Below, piece by piece: positions 1 through 7,447 of a stretch of DNA of 63,607 bases (within the stretch, counting starts at the first letter, position 1; each line of letters begins with the position of its first letter). The notes beneath the pieces were generated by a model. It did no database searches, was not told the DNA's origin, and saw only the letters and a program-made list of their open reading frames with translations. The DNA is from JBIYSM02 sp044759095 (GTDB taxonomy: Bacteria > Bacillota > Bacilli > Brevibacillales > Brevibacillaceae), in assembly GCF_044759095.2 (NCBI RefSeq), contig NZ_JBIYSM020000025.1, positions 1 through 63,607 on the forward strand. Reading direction: 5' to 3'. The translations under genes were made by a program, and so were the position numbers.

Positions 1-75
1 AGCCATTAGCTCAGTTGGTAGAGCATCTGACTTTTAATCAGAGGGTCGAAGGTTCGAGTCCTTCATGGCTCACCA
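1..75 (+). tRNA. tRNA-Lys (TTT), first base outside the window
   Basis: Cloverleaf with D-arm sequence AGCTCAGTTGG, anticodon loop CTTTTAA (anticodon TTT) and T-arm GGTTCGAGTCC, ending in encoded CCA at 73-75. The acceptor stem needs one more G 5' of base 1, so the gene is cut by a single base. It is the first of four tRNA genes and probably the tail of a larger tRNA cluster. Confidence 0.93.
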
Positions 76-150
76 GTACTATACCCCAAAAAGTGACGAA
101 ACGCTTCGATGTTTATGCCGAGTACTTTTCGGGGAACCCAAATGAATCAT

Positions 151-233
151 GCGGGTGTGGCGGAATTGGCAGACGCACCAGATTTAGGTTCTGGCGGGCA
201 ACCGTGGGGGTTCAAGTCCCTCCACCCGCACCA
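151..233 (+). tRNA. tRNA-Leu (TAG)
   Basis: Acceptor arms GCGGGTG and CACCCGC pair, the anticodon loop TTTAGGT gives anticodon TAG, and the long variable arm GGCGGGCAACCG is typical of a class II leucine tRNA. CCA is encoded at 231-233. It lies 75 bp after tRNA-Lys. Confidence 0.93.
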
Positions 234-286
234 TAGCAGTACGCAAGGTTTGCGTAAACACGGCAAGCCTTTTGTCATGTGCAAAT

Positions 287-362
287 GCGGACGTAGCTCA
301 ATTGGTAGAGCGTCGCCTTGCCAAGGCGAAGGTCGCGGGTTCGAGACCCGTCGTCCGCTCCA
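287..362 (+). tRNA. tRNA-Gly (GCC)
   Basis: Acceptor arms GCGGACG and CGTCCGC pair. The anticodon stem-loop TCGCC-TTGCCAA-GGCGA shows anticodon GCC, and the T-arm is GCGGGTTCGAGACCCGT. CCA is encoded at 360-362. Confidence 0.94.
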
Positions 363-528
363 GAATGACTTTTTCAGCCGGGTCTTTCACCCGTTCCGGG
401 TTCACCCTCGCTGATGAATCAAGGGAGTAAAACTCGGGTACTGCAGATCTGGCTTCCCAAGCAGCAAATGCGAGGAGGTTGCGCCAGTGGAAGCGAGACC
501 TGTCGTTCGCTGCATTTATTATGAATAC
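363..528. other. Spacer between tRNA-Gly and tRNA-Arg
   Basis: An unusually long gap for a tRNA cluster. I see no gene or recognisable tRNA remnant. The only structure is a weak GGGT/ACCC-rich inverted repeat near 377-406. Confidence 0.4.
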
Positions 529-605
529 GTGCCCTTAGCTCAGCCGGATAGAGCGTTTGACTACGAATCAAAAGGTCGGGAGTTCGAATCTCTCAGGGCA
601 CGCCA
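529..605 (+). tRNA. tRNA-Arg (ACG)
   Basis: Acceptor arms GTGCCCT and AGGGCAC pair. Anticodon loop CTACGAA gives anticodon ACG (read as ICG), and the T-arm is GGGAGTTCGAATCTCTC. CCA is encoded at 603-605. Confidence 0.93.
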
Positions 606-629
606 TCATTTATATCGAACCGTAGAGTG

Positions 630-651
630 GGAGCCGTCCTGCTCTTTTTTT
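630..651 (+). terminator. Intrinsic terminator after tRNA-Arg
   Basis: Short hairpin GGAGC-CGTCCT-GCTC followed directly by seven T residues. It closes the tRNA transcript before the MoxR operon. Confidence 0.6.
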
Positions 652-803
652 ATATGCAACTTGTTTTAATTTTACAAATATTAATTAATTTTTTCTTGTA
701 TCCGTCTTTTTGATACATTACCTTAGGAGTAGACTCATTTTTCCATACTTGTAAGAATTGAAGTGCCAGCATTGAAAATCGTTGGATTGGGAGTTGTATC
801 GTC

Positions 804-1757
804 ATGAGTTTGATTAAATTGGATCACCCTCATCAGGCCATTGAACGTTTGATTGGAAATATTGAGAAGGTCCTGATTGGTAAACGTAATATTATTGAAT
901 TAAGTGTCGTTTCCATACTCGCAAAAGGTCACGTCCTGCTTGAAGACGTTCCCGGCGTGGGAAAAACCATGCTTGTCCGGGCTTTGGCAAAATCCATCGG
1001 GGGAAACTTCAAGCGCATTCAATTCACCCCTGATCTGCTGCCGACCGATGTGACGGGGGTAGCGATTTTCAACCAAAAGTCACTGGAATTTGAATTTCGT
1101 CAGGGTCCTATTTTCGCCAATGTCATTTTGGCGGATGAGATTAACCGTACCTCTCCAAAAACACAGTCCGCGCTTTTGGAAGCGATGGAAGAGCATTCGG
1201 TAACGGTGGATGGGGTCACGTACCGTTTGGATGAACCGTTCTTCGTGATGGCGACGCAAAATCCGCTGGAGTACGAGGGGACGTTTCCGCTGCCGGAGGC
1301 GCAGCTGGACCGCTTCCTCCTGCAGCTTCATCTGGGATACCCGACATTGGAAGAAGAGGTATCCATCTTGTCCCGATTCTCCGGTGAACACCCGCTGGAG
1401 AGCCTGGAACCGGTTGTAACGGCGGAAGAGCTGAACCAGCTGCAGAAGCAAGCAGCGTCAGTAAAAGTAAGTGAAGGCATCAAGGAATACATCGTGCGAC
1501 TTTGTCAAAAAACGCGCGATCACCACAATGTTTATCTGGGAGTAAGCCCACGTGGGTCGCTCGCCCTTTATCGCGCATCCCAGGCGCTGGCTTTTGTGCG
1601 CGGTAGAGATTTCGTCATTCCCGATGATGTGAAGGAACTGGTGCCGGTAACATTTTCTCACCGCATTATCTTGAAGCCGGAAGCGCGCTTGGAGGGTGCG
1701 ACGATCGATCGCCTGATTGCGGGAATCTTGTCGGAGACGCGTGTACCGGTTAACTAA
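804..1757 (+). CDS. yeaC: MoxR-family AAA+ ATPase (YeaC type)
   Basis: Cytoplasmic AAA+ ATPase of 317 aa, the usual MoxR length. Visible motifs are Walker A (GVGKT at residues 51-55), Walker B (DEINR at 111-115), sensor 1 TQNP (151-154) and the arginine finger DR (169-170). Family members act as chaperone-like ATPases that help assemble or activate partner complexes. The partners are usually encoded next door, and here these are a DUF58 protein and a membrane transglutaminase, 15 bp downstream and then overlapping. The order matches B. subtilis yeaC-yeaD-yebA upstream of guaA. The start is ATG with a GGGAG ribosome site 10 bp upstream. The physiological substrate is unknown in this family. 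Confidence 0.88.
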   Translation: MSLIKLDHPHQAIERLIGNIEKVLIGKRNIIELSVVSILAKGHVLLEDVPGVGKTMLVRALAKSIGGNFKRIQFTPDLLPTDVTGVAIFNQKSLEFEFRQGPIFANVILADEINRTSPKTQSALLEAMEEHSVTVDGVTYRLDEPFFVMATQNPLEYEGTFPLPEAQLDRFLLQLHLGYPTLEEEVSILSRFSGEHPLESLEPVVTAEELNQLQKQAASVKVSEGIKEYIVRLCQKTRDHHNVYLGVSPRGSLALYRASQALAFVRGRDFVIPDDVKELVPVTFSHRIILKPEARLEGATIDRLIAGILSETRVPVN

Positions 1758-1772
1758 GGGCGGTGATCCTGC

Positions 1773-2981
1773 ATGAAACAACAAAAATACGGCAAGTCCA
1801 AAATGGCGGTCTTGCTGATTGTCACCTATGTATTTGCAAAATTCCAGGGCGGGTTCGCCAGCTGGTTTCTGTTTTACAGCAGCCTCACCTTTTTCTTTTA
1901 TGAGCTGCTCGCCTACTCTCTCATGTTTGCCACGCTGCAGGTATCCCGGGATATTGACCGGAACCGGTTGCAGGACGGGGAGGAGTTAGTCGTTACGGTC
2001 CGGCTGAAGCGCAGGTTTTGGTTTCCGCTGGGATGGAACATGGTTGTGGAGCCGCTGCCAGATCGCTTGGCCGGGTTGTACGAGCCGCATCGGCAGTTGA
2101 TTTTTCCCTGGTTTAAGCGGGAAGTGGAATTCCGTTACGTCATTCCTGCCCTGCCGCGGGGGTATTATCAATTAAAAGAGTGCTTCGTCAGCGGTGGCGA
2201 CTTTTTTGGCTTCATCGAGCGGACCAAGACGTTCGCTTTGCGCAATGATTTCCTCGTCTACCCTTCTGCCAAGCAAATTACGCATTGGCCGGCGGGTGAC
2301 GGCAACTTTAGCGGAACCGTTCACGTGTCTCACCGGTATTCGGACGATGTAGCTGCCGTGCGGGGCGTGCGTGATTACCACCGCGGAGACAGGCTGAGCC
2401 AGATTCACTGGCGGGCCTCTGCGCGTGGGCTCGGGCTGAAAACCAAGGAGTTTGAACATCAAGCTGTCAATCAGGTGCTTTTTTTCCTGGACGTGGAGAA
2501 AGAACATTACGCGGGGGAGCATCCGCAGCTGTTTGAGATGGCGGTAAAGCTGACCGCGAGTCTGGTTACGTATACGAGCCGCAGCCATTACCATTACGGA
2601 TTTGTTTGCAAACAGCAGGAGCGCATTTCCATTCCGCCTGCCCATTCCCAGTCCCACTTTTTCCGGGTGTTTGATCAGTTGGCCAGGGTTATGCCGGAGG
2701 GAAAAGATTCGTTTGCGCGCATCATTGGGCGGGAGGCGTTGGAATATCCGCAAGGTGTCACGTTGGCCGTCATTACGCCCAGTCTAAACAAAAAGGTCGT
2801 TGCCCAACTGGCGGATCTGGCGCAGAAAGGGAGAAATGTACACTTGTTCTGGGTTCATTCCGACCCGACGGTGAAGCAAGAGCAAAAGCAGGCACTTCAG
2901 CTGCTCGCAGCCAACAAAGTGGTGTGCCGAAGCATTCACCTGCGGGAATATGACGAACTTCAGCGGATTGGAGGTGCGTAA
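1773..2981 (+). CDS. yeaD: DUF58 protein (YeaD type)
   Basis: 402-aa protein with two N-terminal hydrophobic segments (about 11-55), then a soluble region. It carries the DUF58 signature RGVRDYHRGDRLSQIHWRAS at 197-216. DUF58 proteins have a von Willebrand A-like fold and are almost always encoded beside MoxR ATPases, as here. They are thought to be the MoxR partner, with molecular function undefined. The start is ATG behind AAGGGCGGTGATCC. The stop codon lies beside the ribosome site of the next gene, so the three genes are translationally coupled. Confidence 0.85.
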   Translation: MKQQKYGKSKMAVLLIVTYVFAKFQGGFASWFLFYSSLTFFFYELLAYSLMFATLQVSRDIDRNRLQDGEELVVTVRLKRRFWFPLGWNMVVEPLPDRLAGLYEPHRQLIFPWFKREVEFRYVIPALPRGYYQLKECFVSGGDFFGFIERTKTFALRNDFLVYPSAKQITHWPAGDGNFSGTVHVSHRYSDDVAAVRGVRDYHRGDRLSQIHWRASARGLGLKTKEFEHQAVNQVLFFLDVEKEHYAGEHPQLFEMAVKLTASLVTYTSRSHYHYGFVCKQQERISIPPAHSQSHFFRVFDQLARVMPEGKDSFARIIGREALEYPQGVTLAVITPSLNKKVVAQLADLAQKGRNVHLFWVHSDPTVKQEQKQALQLLAANKVVCRSIHLREYDELQRIGGA

Positions 2982-2982
2982 G

Positions 2983-5223
2983 GTGGGCGTTCACATGTGG
3001 AAATTACCAAAGGGATTGGAGTGGCTGGCGGCACTGTTCCTTTTTCTGATGCTGCGAGAATGGATGCTTCCGTTAAAGGAGTTGACCGATACCGGGAACC
3101 TGACCCATTTCTACTACATCGCCGCCGGCGTACTTCTGCTTGACCTGGTTGTCAGATGGCGGTGGCTGACGTTTCCGATCAAAGTGGCTGCTGTTCTCTG
3201 GCTCCTGTATTCCCAATTCTTTGTGACACCGTTTTTCGATACGGAGTGGATCAAAGAGATTTACTTGCGTATCATGCACGATTTCCCGTTGATTTTGCAG
3301 CAGAATTGGACAGAGATGTCACCCATCTCCCGCAACGGGCTGTTCTATCTGTTGCTGGTTACCCTGGTTTCCCTGCTTACTTACCTGGTGCTGGAGCAGC
3401 GGCAGGGATTGTGGTTTGTCTTTCTCACCGAGCTGTACCTGGCGATTCTGGACACCTTTATGCCGTATGAAGCAGACGGCGCCATTATCAGAACGTTGGC
3501 GATCGGCTTTCTTTTGCTGGCCGTGACCCATCTGAACGCGATGCAAAAAGTTGCGTCCGTTGCCGGCAAAGGGCAGTTAACCGTATGGAATTCCCTGATT
3601 GCCCCCATGCTCATCATTTCATTGACGGTGGGCATTGCCTACGCGGCGCCGAAAAAGGCAGCCAGTTGGCCTGATCCCATCGCCTTTCTAACCGGCAAGG
3701 AAACCGGCGCGGGGACCAGCTATATGAAAAAAGTGGGCTACGACAACAACGACGATCGTTTGGGCGGCCCTTTCATCCAGGACGATACGCTCGTGTTCAT
3801 TGCTCTTACCAACGAGAAGACGTACTGGCGAGGAGATTCCAAGGATCTCTACACCGGTGTAGGCTGGCAAAAGGGCTCCCGGGAGTATGAACCGATTCTG
3901 GAACCAAACCAATATCAGTGGGGGAACATCCTGTACCGCAACATGGAGATGAAACAGGTGACAGCTTCCCTTGAATTTAAAGGGGGAGAGCCGTTTTCCA
4001 CCATTTTTTATCCGGGGCAGATCAAAAAACTGACCCATTACACGCCGCAAAACGCGACACTCGTGTATGACAAACAAAATCAGCAGTTGGAGGTACGGGA
4101 CGGAAAAATCAACCTGATTCAGTCTCAGGCCAATCAAAAGCAGACCATCACTGTTCCCAACACGATGCTGATGAAGCTGTACAACTACCGCCTCGAAGCG
4201 GAGGTGCCGGTCGTCAGCGAAAAGGCGTTGACCAATGCGGGAACAGAGTATCCGGAAGAGATTAAAAAGATGTATTTGCAGCTTCCAAAGAACTTGCCGC
4301 CGCGCGTGAGGGAGCTGGCCCAGTCCGTAACCAAAGACGCAGCGACGCCGTATCAAAAAGTGCGGGCGGTGGAAAACTTCCTGCGCAGCAGCGGTCAGTA
4401 CAAGTACGAAACGAAAGACGTTCCGGTTCCCAAGCAGGGGCAGGACTTTGTCGACCATTTCCTGTTTGAAAGTTTCCGCGGCTATTGCGATCACTTCTCG
4501 TCGTCCATGGCAGTGATGCTTCGCAGCGTCGGTATTCCAACCAGATGGGTGAAAGGATTTGCTCCGGGAACGCGGACCGGCGATGACGGAAACGGCCGGG
4601 AAATCGTCGAGGTGCGCAACAAGGACGCCCACTCCTGGGTGGAAGTGTACTTCCCGGGATATGGCTGGATTCCGTTTGAAGCAACCAGCTCCTTTATTTC
4701 TCCTGTCCGTGTCAACTACGACTTAAACACGGTTGAGCAGCAGCAGCCGACGGCGGTTCCCAACCTCGGCCAGCAAAACTCGCCGGATCGCGGCGACGGC
4801 CGTTTGGACGAACTGGAGGGCGAAGATGGCAATACCAGCCGCGGCTTTGCCATTCCATGGGAAGTGTGGGCGATGATCCCCGTACTGTTGGCTGCCGGCT
4901 CGGCTATCGTTTGGAAACGCAGGCGATCGCTGACGGTGTGGTGGATTCACCGGCAGATGAGCACACAGCAAGACAGCCGCTATGCGGAGAAATACAAACT
5001 CCTTTTGCGCCTGTTTGAAAACGTATTTACAAACCGTCACCAAGGCGAAACACTGCGTGAGTACGTCAACCGGCTGACCATCTCTGGAGACAAACGGCAG
5101 GATCTGTGGTATCTGACACAGTTGTACGAGCGGGTGCACTACGGGTACAAGGACATGGAAGAAAAAGCGAAAACCATTGCCAATAAAATGATTGAACAGC
5201 TGTCTCAACAACTGAAACCTTGA
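2983..5223 (+). CDS. yebA: Membrane transglutaminase-like protein (YebA type)
   Basis: About 746 aa. The N-terminal 220 residues hold several membrane segments, followed by an extracytoplasmic transglutaminase-like fold with the catalytic triad candidates Cys502 (GYCDHFSS), His550 (KDAHSW) and Glu566 (IPFEATSS). Another membrane segment follows near residues 620-640, then a cytoplasmic DUF4129-like tail. The reaction may be protein cross-linking or proteolysis at the cell surface; no substrate is known. I chose the GTG at 2983 because GGAGGTG sits 6 bp upstream. An in-frame ATG at 2950, inside the previous gene, has no good site, and ATG 2995 is a weaker alternative. It is the last gene of the MoxR operon and the guaA promoter begins at its stop codon. 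Confidence 0.85.
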   Translation: MGVHMWKLPKGLEWLAALFLFLMLREWMLPLKELTDTGNLTHFYYIAAGVLLLDLVVRWRWLTFPIKVAAVLWLLYSQFFVTPFFDTEWIKEIYLRIMHDFPLILQQNWTEMSPISRNGLFYLLLVTLVSLLTYLVLEQRQGLWFVFLTELYLAILDTFMPYEADGAIIRTLAIGFLLLAVTHLNAMQKVASVAGKGQLTVWNSLIAPMLIISLTVGIAYAAPKKAASWPDPIAFLTGKETGAGTSYMKKVGYDNNDDRLGGPFIQDDTLVFIALTNEKTYWRGDSKDLYTGVGWQKGSREYEPILEPNQYQWGNILYRNMEMKQVTASLEFKGGEPFSTIFYPGQIKKLTHYTPQNATLVYDKQNQQLEVRDGKINLIQSQANQKQTITVPNTMLMKLYNYRLEAEVPVVSEKALTNAGTEYPEEIKKMYLQLPKNLPPRVRELAQSVTKDAATPYQKVRAVENFLRSSGQYKYETKDVPVPKQGQDFVDHFLFESFRGYCDHFSSSMAVMLRSVGIPTRWVKGFAPGTRTGDDGNGREIVEVRNKDAHSWVEVYFPGYGWIPFEATSSFISPVRVNYDLNTVEQQQPTAVPNLGQQNSPDRGDGRLDELEGEDGNTSRGFAIPWEVWAMIPVLLAAGSAIVWKRRRSLTVWWIHRQMSTQQDSRYAEKYKLLLRLFENVFTNRHQGETLREYVNRLTISGDKRQDLWYLTQLYERVHYGYKDMEEKAKTIANKMIEQLSQQLKP

Positions 5224-5248
5224 ACATTTATCCGCAGTCTGCTAGAAT
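5220..5248 (+). promoter_or_regulatory. guaA promoter
   Basis: TTGAAC and TAGAAT separated by 17 bp, overlapping the stop codon of the transglutaminase gene. The expected start is about 15 bp before the riboswitch aptamer. No PurBox is visible here. Confidence 0.65.
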
Positions 5249-5263
5249 GTCAAATCAATGGGA

Positions 5264-5330
5264 CTCGTATAATCTCAGGAATAAGGCCTGAAAGTTTCTA
5301 CCGCTCGACCGTAAATTGGGCGACTACGAG
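5264..5330 (+). ncRNA. Purine (guanine) riboswitch aptamer upstream of guaA
   Basis: P1 arms CTCGTA and TACGAG enclose the conserved core segments TATAATCTC, GTTTCTACC, CCGTAAA and GACTAC. The pyrimidine in GACTA is C, the position that pairs with ligand in this class, so guanine/hypoxanthine is predicted over adenine. P3 closes with a C-G pair and the core is canonical. It feeds the terminator at 5362-5418. Confidence 0.95.
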
Positions 5331-5361
5331 GAGAGGACTTCGGATAACTGTACGATTGTAC

Positions 5362-5418
5362 AAAACTGGGACTCTTCCTCCGATTACCACATCCGGAGGA
5401 GACGTTCCGGTTTTTTTT
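5362..5418 (+). terminator. Riboswitch-controlled terminator
   Basis: Long hairpin: outer arms AAAACTGG and CCGGTTTT, inner arms CTTCCTCCG-like and CGGAGGAG, followed by T-rich sequence at 5411-5418. It is the expression platform of the guaA guanine riboswitch. Confidence 0.88.
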
Positions 5419-5419
5419 A

Positions 5420-5594
5420 CAGTATCAGAAAGTGGAAACTTCAAGAGTCACTTCCTGATACTGCGAGAAAAGCATCCTCTAACGAAGAACCAGCTTCTTC
5501 GTAAGGACTTCGCTTGGGAGCTTTTCTGTTAGTCCGAGGCCTGGGTGGGAACTTCCGGTGAACAAACTAGCGTTCGTAACGCAAGGAGGATTAC
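5420..5594 (+). other. Structured leader between riboswitch terminator and guaA
   Basis: This 175-bp stretch holds further inverted repeats that the riboswitch does not explain: arms at 5420-5434 and 5449-5463 (14 of 15 paired), AGAAAAGC (5466-5473) with GCTTTTCT (5520-5527), ACGAAGAA (5482-5489) with TTCTTCGT (5495-5502), and a small hairpin GCGTTCGTAACGC (5571-5583) touching the ribosome binding site. It has no ORF I would support. Confidence 0.6.
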
Positions 5595-7133
5595 ATGGAC
5601 AAGCCAATGGAAATGGTCGTCGTACTTGACTTCGGCGGCCAATACAATCAGTTGATCGCACGCCGTGTCCGCGATTTGGGCGTGTACAGCGAACTGTTGC
5701 CGTACAACACACCGATCGAGACCATCAAGGCACTGCAGCCAAAAGGGATTATTTTCTCCGGCGGACCTGCCAGTGTGTATGAGGAAGGTGCACCGCACGT
5801 AGACCCGGCGATTTTTGATTTGAATGTGCCGATTCTTGGTATCTGCTACGGGATGCAGCTGATGACTCACCTCTTGTCCGGGAAAGTAGAGCGCGCAGGG
5901 GTCCGCGAATACGGAAAAGCGGAATTGCGTCTGCAGGAGCCACACAGTTTGTACGAGAAGTGGGGCAGCAACGAGGTTGTTTGGATGAGCCACTCCGACA
6001 AGGTGGTTGAATTGCCGGCCGGTTTCCGCGTCGATGCGGTCAGCGATGCCTGCCCGGTAGCGGCGATCAGCCATCCGGAACGCAACCTTTACGGTGTTCA
6101 GTTCCATCCGGAAGTGCGTCACACGGAAAAAGGAAACGAGTTCATCGCCAACTTTTTGTTCAATATCTGCGGTTGCTCGGGCAACTGGAGCATGACTTCA
6201 TTCATCGAGGATGAGATTGTTCGCATTCGCGAAACCGTCGGTGACAAAAAAGTGCTGTGCGCCCTAAGCGGCGGCGTTGATTCTTCCGTCGTGGCGGCGC
6301 TGATTCACAAGGCGATTGGCGACCAGCTGACCTGCATGTTCGTGGATCACGGCCTGCTGCGCAAAGGGGAAGCAGAAAGCGTCATGGAGACCTTTGCAAA
6401 CAAATTCTCCATGAAAGTGATCAAGATCGACGCTCGAGAACGTTTTCTGAACAAGCTGAAAGGCGTGACCGATCCGGAACAGAAGCGCAAAATCATCGGC
6501 AACGAGTTTATCTATGTGTTTGATGAAGAAGCGGCCAAACTGACCGATATGGATTTCCTGGCACAGGGGACGCTGTACACCGACATCGTGGAAAGCGGAA
6601 CGGCAACTGCTCATACCATCAAATCCCACCACAACGTCGGCGGATTGCCAAAAGATATGAAATTCAAGCTGATTGAACCGCTGAAAACCCTGTTCAAGGA
6701 CGAGGTTCGGAAACTAGGTTCGGAACTTGGCCTTCCTGACGAAATCGTATGGCGTCAACCATTCCCGGGACCAGGTCTGGGCATTCGGGTATTAGGAGAA
6801 GTAACCGAAGACAAACTGAAAATTGTTCGGGAATCGGACGCCATCCTGCGCGAAGAGATCGCCAAGGCCGGATTGGACCGTGAAATCTGGCAGTACTTTA
6901 CGGCGTTGCCTGACATGAAGAGCGTCGGCGTCATGGGCGACGTGCGTACCTACTCCTATACCGTAGGCATCCGCGCGGTTACCTCCATTGACGGCATGAC
7001 AGCCGACTGGGCGCGTATTCCGTGGGACGTGCTGGAAAAGATCTCGACGCGGATCGTCAACGAAGTGGAAAACGTAAACCGCGTCGTGTACGACATTACG
7101 TCAAAACCGCCGGCTACCATCGAGTGGGAGTAA
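5595..7133 (+). CDS. guaA: GMP synthase (glutamine-hydrolysing)
   Basis: Converts XMP, ATP and glutamine to GMP in the cytoplasm. The 512-aa protein has an N-terminal class I glutamine amidotransferase domain with nucleophile Cys84 (GICYGMQ) and His172/Glu174 (FHPEV). It continues with the ATP pyrophosphatase loop SGGVDSS at 226-232 and the C-terminal dimerisation domain ending in IEWE. Length and ends match the Bacillus enzyme. The start is ATG with AAGGAGG 7 bp upstream. Expression should fall when guanine is high through the upstream riboswitch. It is monocistronic by layout, with pbuG following under its own promoter. Confidence 0.98.
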   Translation: MDKPMEMVVVLDFGGQYNQLIARRVRDLGVYSELLPYNTPIETIKALQPKGIIFSGGPASVYEEGAPHVDPAIFDLNVPILGICYGMQLMTHLLSGKVERAGVREYGKAELRLQEPHSLYEKWGSNEVVWMSHSDKVVELPAGFRVDAVSDACPVAAISHPERNLYGVQFHPEVRHTEKGNEFIANFLFNICGCSGNWSMTSFIEDEIVRIRETVGDKKVLCALSGGVDSSVVAALIHKAIGDQLTCMFVDHGLLRKGEAESVMETFANKFSMKVIKIDARERFLNKLKGVTDPEQKRKIIGNEFIYVFDEEAAKLTDMDFLAQGTLYTDIVESGTATAHTIKSHHNVGGLPKDMKFKLIEPLKTLFKDEVRKLGSELGLPDEIVWRQPFPGPGLGIRVLGEVTEDKLKIVRESDAILREEIAKAGLDREIWQYFTALPDMKSVGVMGDVRTYSYTVGIRAVTSIDGMTADWARIPWDVLEKISTRIVNEVENVNRVVYDITSKPPATIEWE

Positions 7134-7146
7134 ATTCTCCTTTTCA

Positions 7147-7180
7147 CGTATATTAATCGACAAAAAAACATTAATGTTCG
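7147..7180 (+). promoter_or_regulatory. Paired PurBox upstream of pbuG
   Basis: CG(T)ATATTAAT and AATGTTCG half-sites 34 bp end to end. This is nearly the same geometry as sites before purE, purC and purH (all 35 bp). The distal GTTCG lies 9 bp before the -35 box, exactly as at purE. PurR of Bacillus binds paired, inverted CGAA-containing boxes; binding here is inferred. Confidence 0.65.
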
Positions 7181-7189
7181 TATTTTCCG

Positions 7190-7218
7190 TTGACATTCGA
7201 CGTTTATCCTGTTACACT
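7190..7218 (+). promoter_or_regulatory. pbuG promoter
   Basis: TTGACA and TACACT with a 17-bp spacer. It starts transcription about 25 bp before the second guanine aptamer. Confidence 0.8.
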
Positions 7219-7248
7219 CTTCGATGTGAACAGGATAAATGAAAAGGG

Positions 7249-7315
7249 TTCGTATAATCCTGGGGATATGGCTCAGGAGTTTCTACAAGGTCACCGTAAA
7301 CGACCTGGCTACGAA
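7249..7315 (+). ncRNA. Purine (guanine) riboswitch aptamer upstream of pbuG
   Basis: P1 arms TTCGTA and TACGAA enclose TATAATCCT, GTTTCTAC and CCGTAAA. The ligand-facing base in GGCTAC is C, so guanine type. Two deviations from the guaA copy are visible: the J3/1 segment reads GGCTA instead of GACTA, and the base of P3 is an A opposite G instead of a C-G pair. Confidence 0.9.
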
Positions 7316-7381
7316 CGAAACGCCAACGGGATGCGTAACATGCATTTATATTTTTTCCTGCCCGGATGTGTTTTGTTTGGA

Positions 7382-7411
7382 GTCGAGGTGTTTGCTGACC
7401 TCGACCTTTTT
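7382..7411 (+). terminator. Riboswitch-controlled terminator before pbuG
   Basis: GTCGAGGT (7382-7389) pairs with ACCTCGAC (7398-7405), followed by CTTTTT. It lies 37 bp before the pbuG start. Confidence 0.88.
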
Positions 7412-7447
7412 CTTTGTCCGCAAACATTTTCTGGGGGGAAACGTACG

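Noticed and set aside
1..605. rRNA operon around the tRNA genes
   Set aside because: No 16S, 23S or 5S sequence is visible in the window; only the tRNAs are supported.
7190..7447. In-frame extension of pbuG through the riboswitch
   Set aside because: This segment contains the promoter, guanine aptamer and terminator. The GTG at 7448 has a ribosome site and gives the family length.
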